Below, piece after piece: positions 62,310 through 64,000 of a stretch of 64,000 bases of DNA. A program made the position numbers and the translations under genes. The first letter of the stretch is position 1; every line of letters begins with the position of its first letter. This stretch comes from a marine gamma proteobacterium HTCC2080 (GTDB lineage Bacteria; Pseudomonadota; Gammaproteobacteria; Pseudomonadales; Halieaceae): positions 244,911 to 308,910 of the forward strand of contig AAVV01000003.1 of the NCBI GenBank assembly GCA_000169115.1, written 5' to 3'. The notes below the pieces were generated by a model. That model saw only the letters and a list, made by a program, of their open reading frames with translations. It made no database searches and was not told the DNA's origin.

Positions 62310-62675
62310 ATGATCAAACTAATAATGTGTATCTCCCGACGGAAGGACATGACCCGTGAAGAGTTTCAGGAGCACTGGTTGAATCACCACGGGCCGCATT
62401 TCATGCAAGTGGCAAAAAGCTATAGAGTCAAAAAATATATTCAGAGCCATACGCTGGATACCAAACTGAATTCTGTAGTGCGAGATATCAGGGGTATGAC
62501 CCGGGAGTATGATGGTATTGCTGAGATATGGTGGGAGTCGGAAGAAGATTACCTCGCTGGGCTTGGGTCACCACAAATGCGAGAGCGGGGTGCGGAGTTT
62601 TTGGCTGCTGAGGCAGACTTTGTCGATCCTGATAATTCAACGGCATTCTTTAGCGTAGAGCATGAGCTCATATGA
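62310..62675 (+). CDS. EthD-domain protein
   Basis: 121 residues from MIKLIMCISRRKDMTREEFQEHWLNHHGPHFMQVAKSY, the classical EthD beginning with the KxxxMTxEEFxxHWxxxHGP pattern. The dimeric alpha-beta barrel ends in DYDGIAEIWWES-type and PDNSTAFFSVEHEL sequences. EthD-type proteins are small, often associated with oxidative degradation or polyketide tailoring. It is followed 140 bases later by an SDR gene on the same strand. Confidence 0.85.
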   Translation: MIKLIMCISRRKDMTREEFQEHWLNHHGPHFMQVAKSYRVKKYIQSHTLDTKLNSVVRDIRGMTREYDGIAEIWWESEEDYLAGLGSPQMRERGAEFLAAEADFVDPDNSTAFFSVEHELI

Positions 62676-62814
62676 TTTCCCGACGAGGGCAGCGGGTCAC
62701 TAGGATTTTTTATTCAAGCGTATTGAGCGTCCTACCCATCAGTTTTTCGAGGGTGACTGGCCGGTGTTTACATCGCCAAAGTATGGCGCTAATTGACTGC
62801 TCAAGAACGGCCGA

Positions 62815-63690
62815 GTGCTTACTGTTTTGAGCGCTATACCCAAGCATATCGTCATCACGGGACCCACGGCAGGTATTGGGCGGGCGACTGCACTGAGCCT
62901 GGCGTTGCAAGGCGCTCAGCTCACGCTGCTGTGCCGTAACCTCAATAAAGGCTTGGCGGTGTCAGAGGTCATTGAGAGTGCGGGCGGGCTCAAGCCTCAT
63001 CTTGTGCAGGTGGATATGGCGAGCCTTCAGAGTGTTCGTATTGCTGCGGCCTCGGTCTTGGATCTTGGGCTCCCCATCGATGTGCTACTGAACAATGCAG
63101 GTCTCATTAATTCTTACCGCAGGGAAACTCCGGATGGATTTGAGGAGACGCTCGCGGTTAATCACTTTGCGCCATTTCTGCTAACGGGCCTGTTGCTGCC
63201 AGCCATCCTCAATGCCGCACCCGGTGCGCGGATCGTCAATGTAGCGTCAGGTGCACACAGTTTCGTGAAAGGCATGGGCTTTGACGATATTCAGCTGCAA
63301 CAGAGTTACAAGATGTTCGAAGCATACGGTCGCTCCAAATTGGCCAATATACTGTTTACTCGAACACTTTCGCAGCGACTTGCTGAAAAAGGGGTAACGG
63401 TAAACTGCTTGCATCCGGGAGCGGTTGCGACTGATATTGGCAAACAACATGGCGAGCTCATCGCAAAAATTATTCCTATCTTATTGAAACCGTTTTTCCG
63501 CGGACCGCAAAAAGGCGCCGAAACATCGATTTATCTGTGTACCGACGACAAGGTGGCAGATCAGACGGGCGGCTATTGGTACAACTGTAAACTCACTAAA
63601 GTGAAGCCTTGGGCGAAAGACGATGCTCAGGCGCAGCGGCTCTGGAATTACACACAGGACACGCTCGGATATCAGTATCCGCAGCTTTAA
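62815..63690 (+). CDS. Short-chain dehydrogenase/reductase (SDR)
   Basis: 291 residues from a GTG (a TTG at 62827 is an alternative). Cofactor motif TGPTAGIG (about 15-22), LLNNAG (about 90-95), the catalytic Ser in VASGAH and the YxxxK in YGRSKLAN are all present. It resembles retinol-dehydrogenase-like/WW-domain oxidoreductase-type SDRs. The substrate is unknown; neighbouring EthD and ABM proteins suggest a small oxidative pathway. Confidence 0.88.
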   Translation: MLTVLSAIPKHIVITGPTAGIGRATALSLALQGAQLTLLCRNLNKGLAVSEVIESAGGLKPHLVQVDMASLQSVRIAAASVLDLGLPIDVLLNNAGLINSYRRETPDGFEETLAVNHFAPFLLTGLLLPAILNAAPGARIVNVASGAHSFVKGMGFDDIQLQQSYKMFEAYGRSKLANILFTRTLSQRLAEKGVTVNCLHPGAVATDIGKQHGELIAKIIPILLKPFFRGPQKGAETSIYLCTDDKVADQTGGYWYNCKLTKVKPWAKDDAQAQRLWNYTQDTLGYQYPQL

Positions 63691-63886
63691 CTGCCACGAG
63701 TTTACTGCCATCACCCTTCATAACCCTGCTGATAAGAAATTAGCAGGGGCACTGTTGAACAACGGAGTTTTTGTCAATCAAAAATGCAGCGATGGCCATT
63801 GCGGGTGGTGTTCGATGGGGTGCCTCATAGCTGATGGTCAGCATTGGGACTTTGTGCCGGCTAAAAAGATCGGGAGACAAAAATAA
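63691..63886 (+). pseudogene. Fragment resembling a [2Fe-2S] ferredoxin (lacks start and fourth cysteine)
   Basis: The frame continues past the SDR stop and encodes FTAITLHNPADKKLAGALLNNGVFVNQKCSDGHCGWCSMGCLIADGQ. The C-x4-C-x2-C triad of plant-type ferredoxins is visible, but no start codon with a Shine-Dalgarno lies nearby, and the distal Cys that completes the cluster is missing before the stop. A truncated ferredoxin or a YfaE-like remnant is plausible. Confidence 0.4.
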
Positions 63887-63959
63887 CAACGTGTTCTTAA
63901 GGGGCGGCGCCCAATGGGCAGCCATCACTCTGAATGCTTAGCAGGATGTTTTTAAAATT

Positions 63960-64000
63960 TGGTGCCCAGGGACGGAATCGAACCGCCGACACGGGGATTT
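63960..64000 (-). tRNA. tRNA-Phe (GAA), 3' part, runs off right edge
   Basis: The 41 visible bases, read on the minus strand, run from the anticodon loop side to CCA. The T-arm GGCGG/CCGTC and the acceptor 3' strand CCTGGGC-A-CCA match bacterial tRNA-Phe. The anticodon itself is outside the window, so GAA is assumed from family identity. The gene at 59676-59750 differs by four changes over this span. Confidence 0.85.

Overview
The window reads as chromosomal DNA of a free-living, probably marine, gammaproteobacterium with one polar flagellum. The evidence is the Pseudomonas/Vibrio-type gene set and order (flgMN-flgA, flgB-L, fliC-flaG-fliD-fliS-fliT, fleQ, fleSR, fliE-J, fliK, fliL-R, flhBA, flhF-fleN-fliA), a PomAB-like stator and FleQ/FleSR-style sigma-54 control. 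A BLUF blue-light receptor, a Rieske oxygenase and a molybdenum hydroxylase would fit a Halieaceae (OM60/NOR5)-like lineage, but that placement is inference.

Layout. 1-1828: 5' portion of a TPR-containing multiheme cytochrome c (minus strand, cut by the window edge). 2403-5040: glutamine-amidotransferase-like protein, VOC/glyoxalase protein, rdgC and a DUF1653 gene. 5344-44235: one almost uninterrupted flagellar locus. 44263-46646 (minus): PilZ protein and motAB. 46787-48132: a second FliK-like protein and an FlhB-C-like protein. 48487-48945 (minus): BLUF photoreceptor. 49201-51881: a DAO-family flavoprotein and a Rieske oxygenase. 51961-52842 (minus): EamA exporter. 53069-56672 (minus): three-subunit xanthine dehydrogenase/CO dehydrogenase-family enzyme. 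57131-59564: large secreted beta-propeller/Ig-like protein broken by frameshifts. 59676-64000: a segment bounded by two same-strand tRNA-Phe-like genes, carrying small ABM/EthD-type proteins and an SDR oxidoreductase.

Regulation can be read directly. Sigma-54 -24/-12 boxes precede flgA, flgB, fliD, fleS, fliK, fliL and flhF. Sigma-28 boxes of the form TAAAG...-N11-GCCGCTAC precede flgM, flgK (inside flgJ) and fliC. This gives a FleQ -> FleSR/sigma-54 -> FliA cascade with FlgM as the anti-sigma checkpoint. PilZ (c-di-GMP) and BLUF (blue light) proteins beside the stator genes suggest second-messenger or light input to swimming.

Oddities: fliF, fliK and the beta-propeller gene are each interrupted by apparent single-base deletions, and the diverged tRNA-Phe also lacks one base. 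All these lesions are losses, which points to residual indel errors in the assembly, although real decay or gene splitting cannot be excluded. FleQ lacks its N-terminal receiver-like domain, FlhF has degenerate GTPase motifs, and a 7-bp repeat with about 18.6 copies lies between fleQ and fleS.
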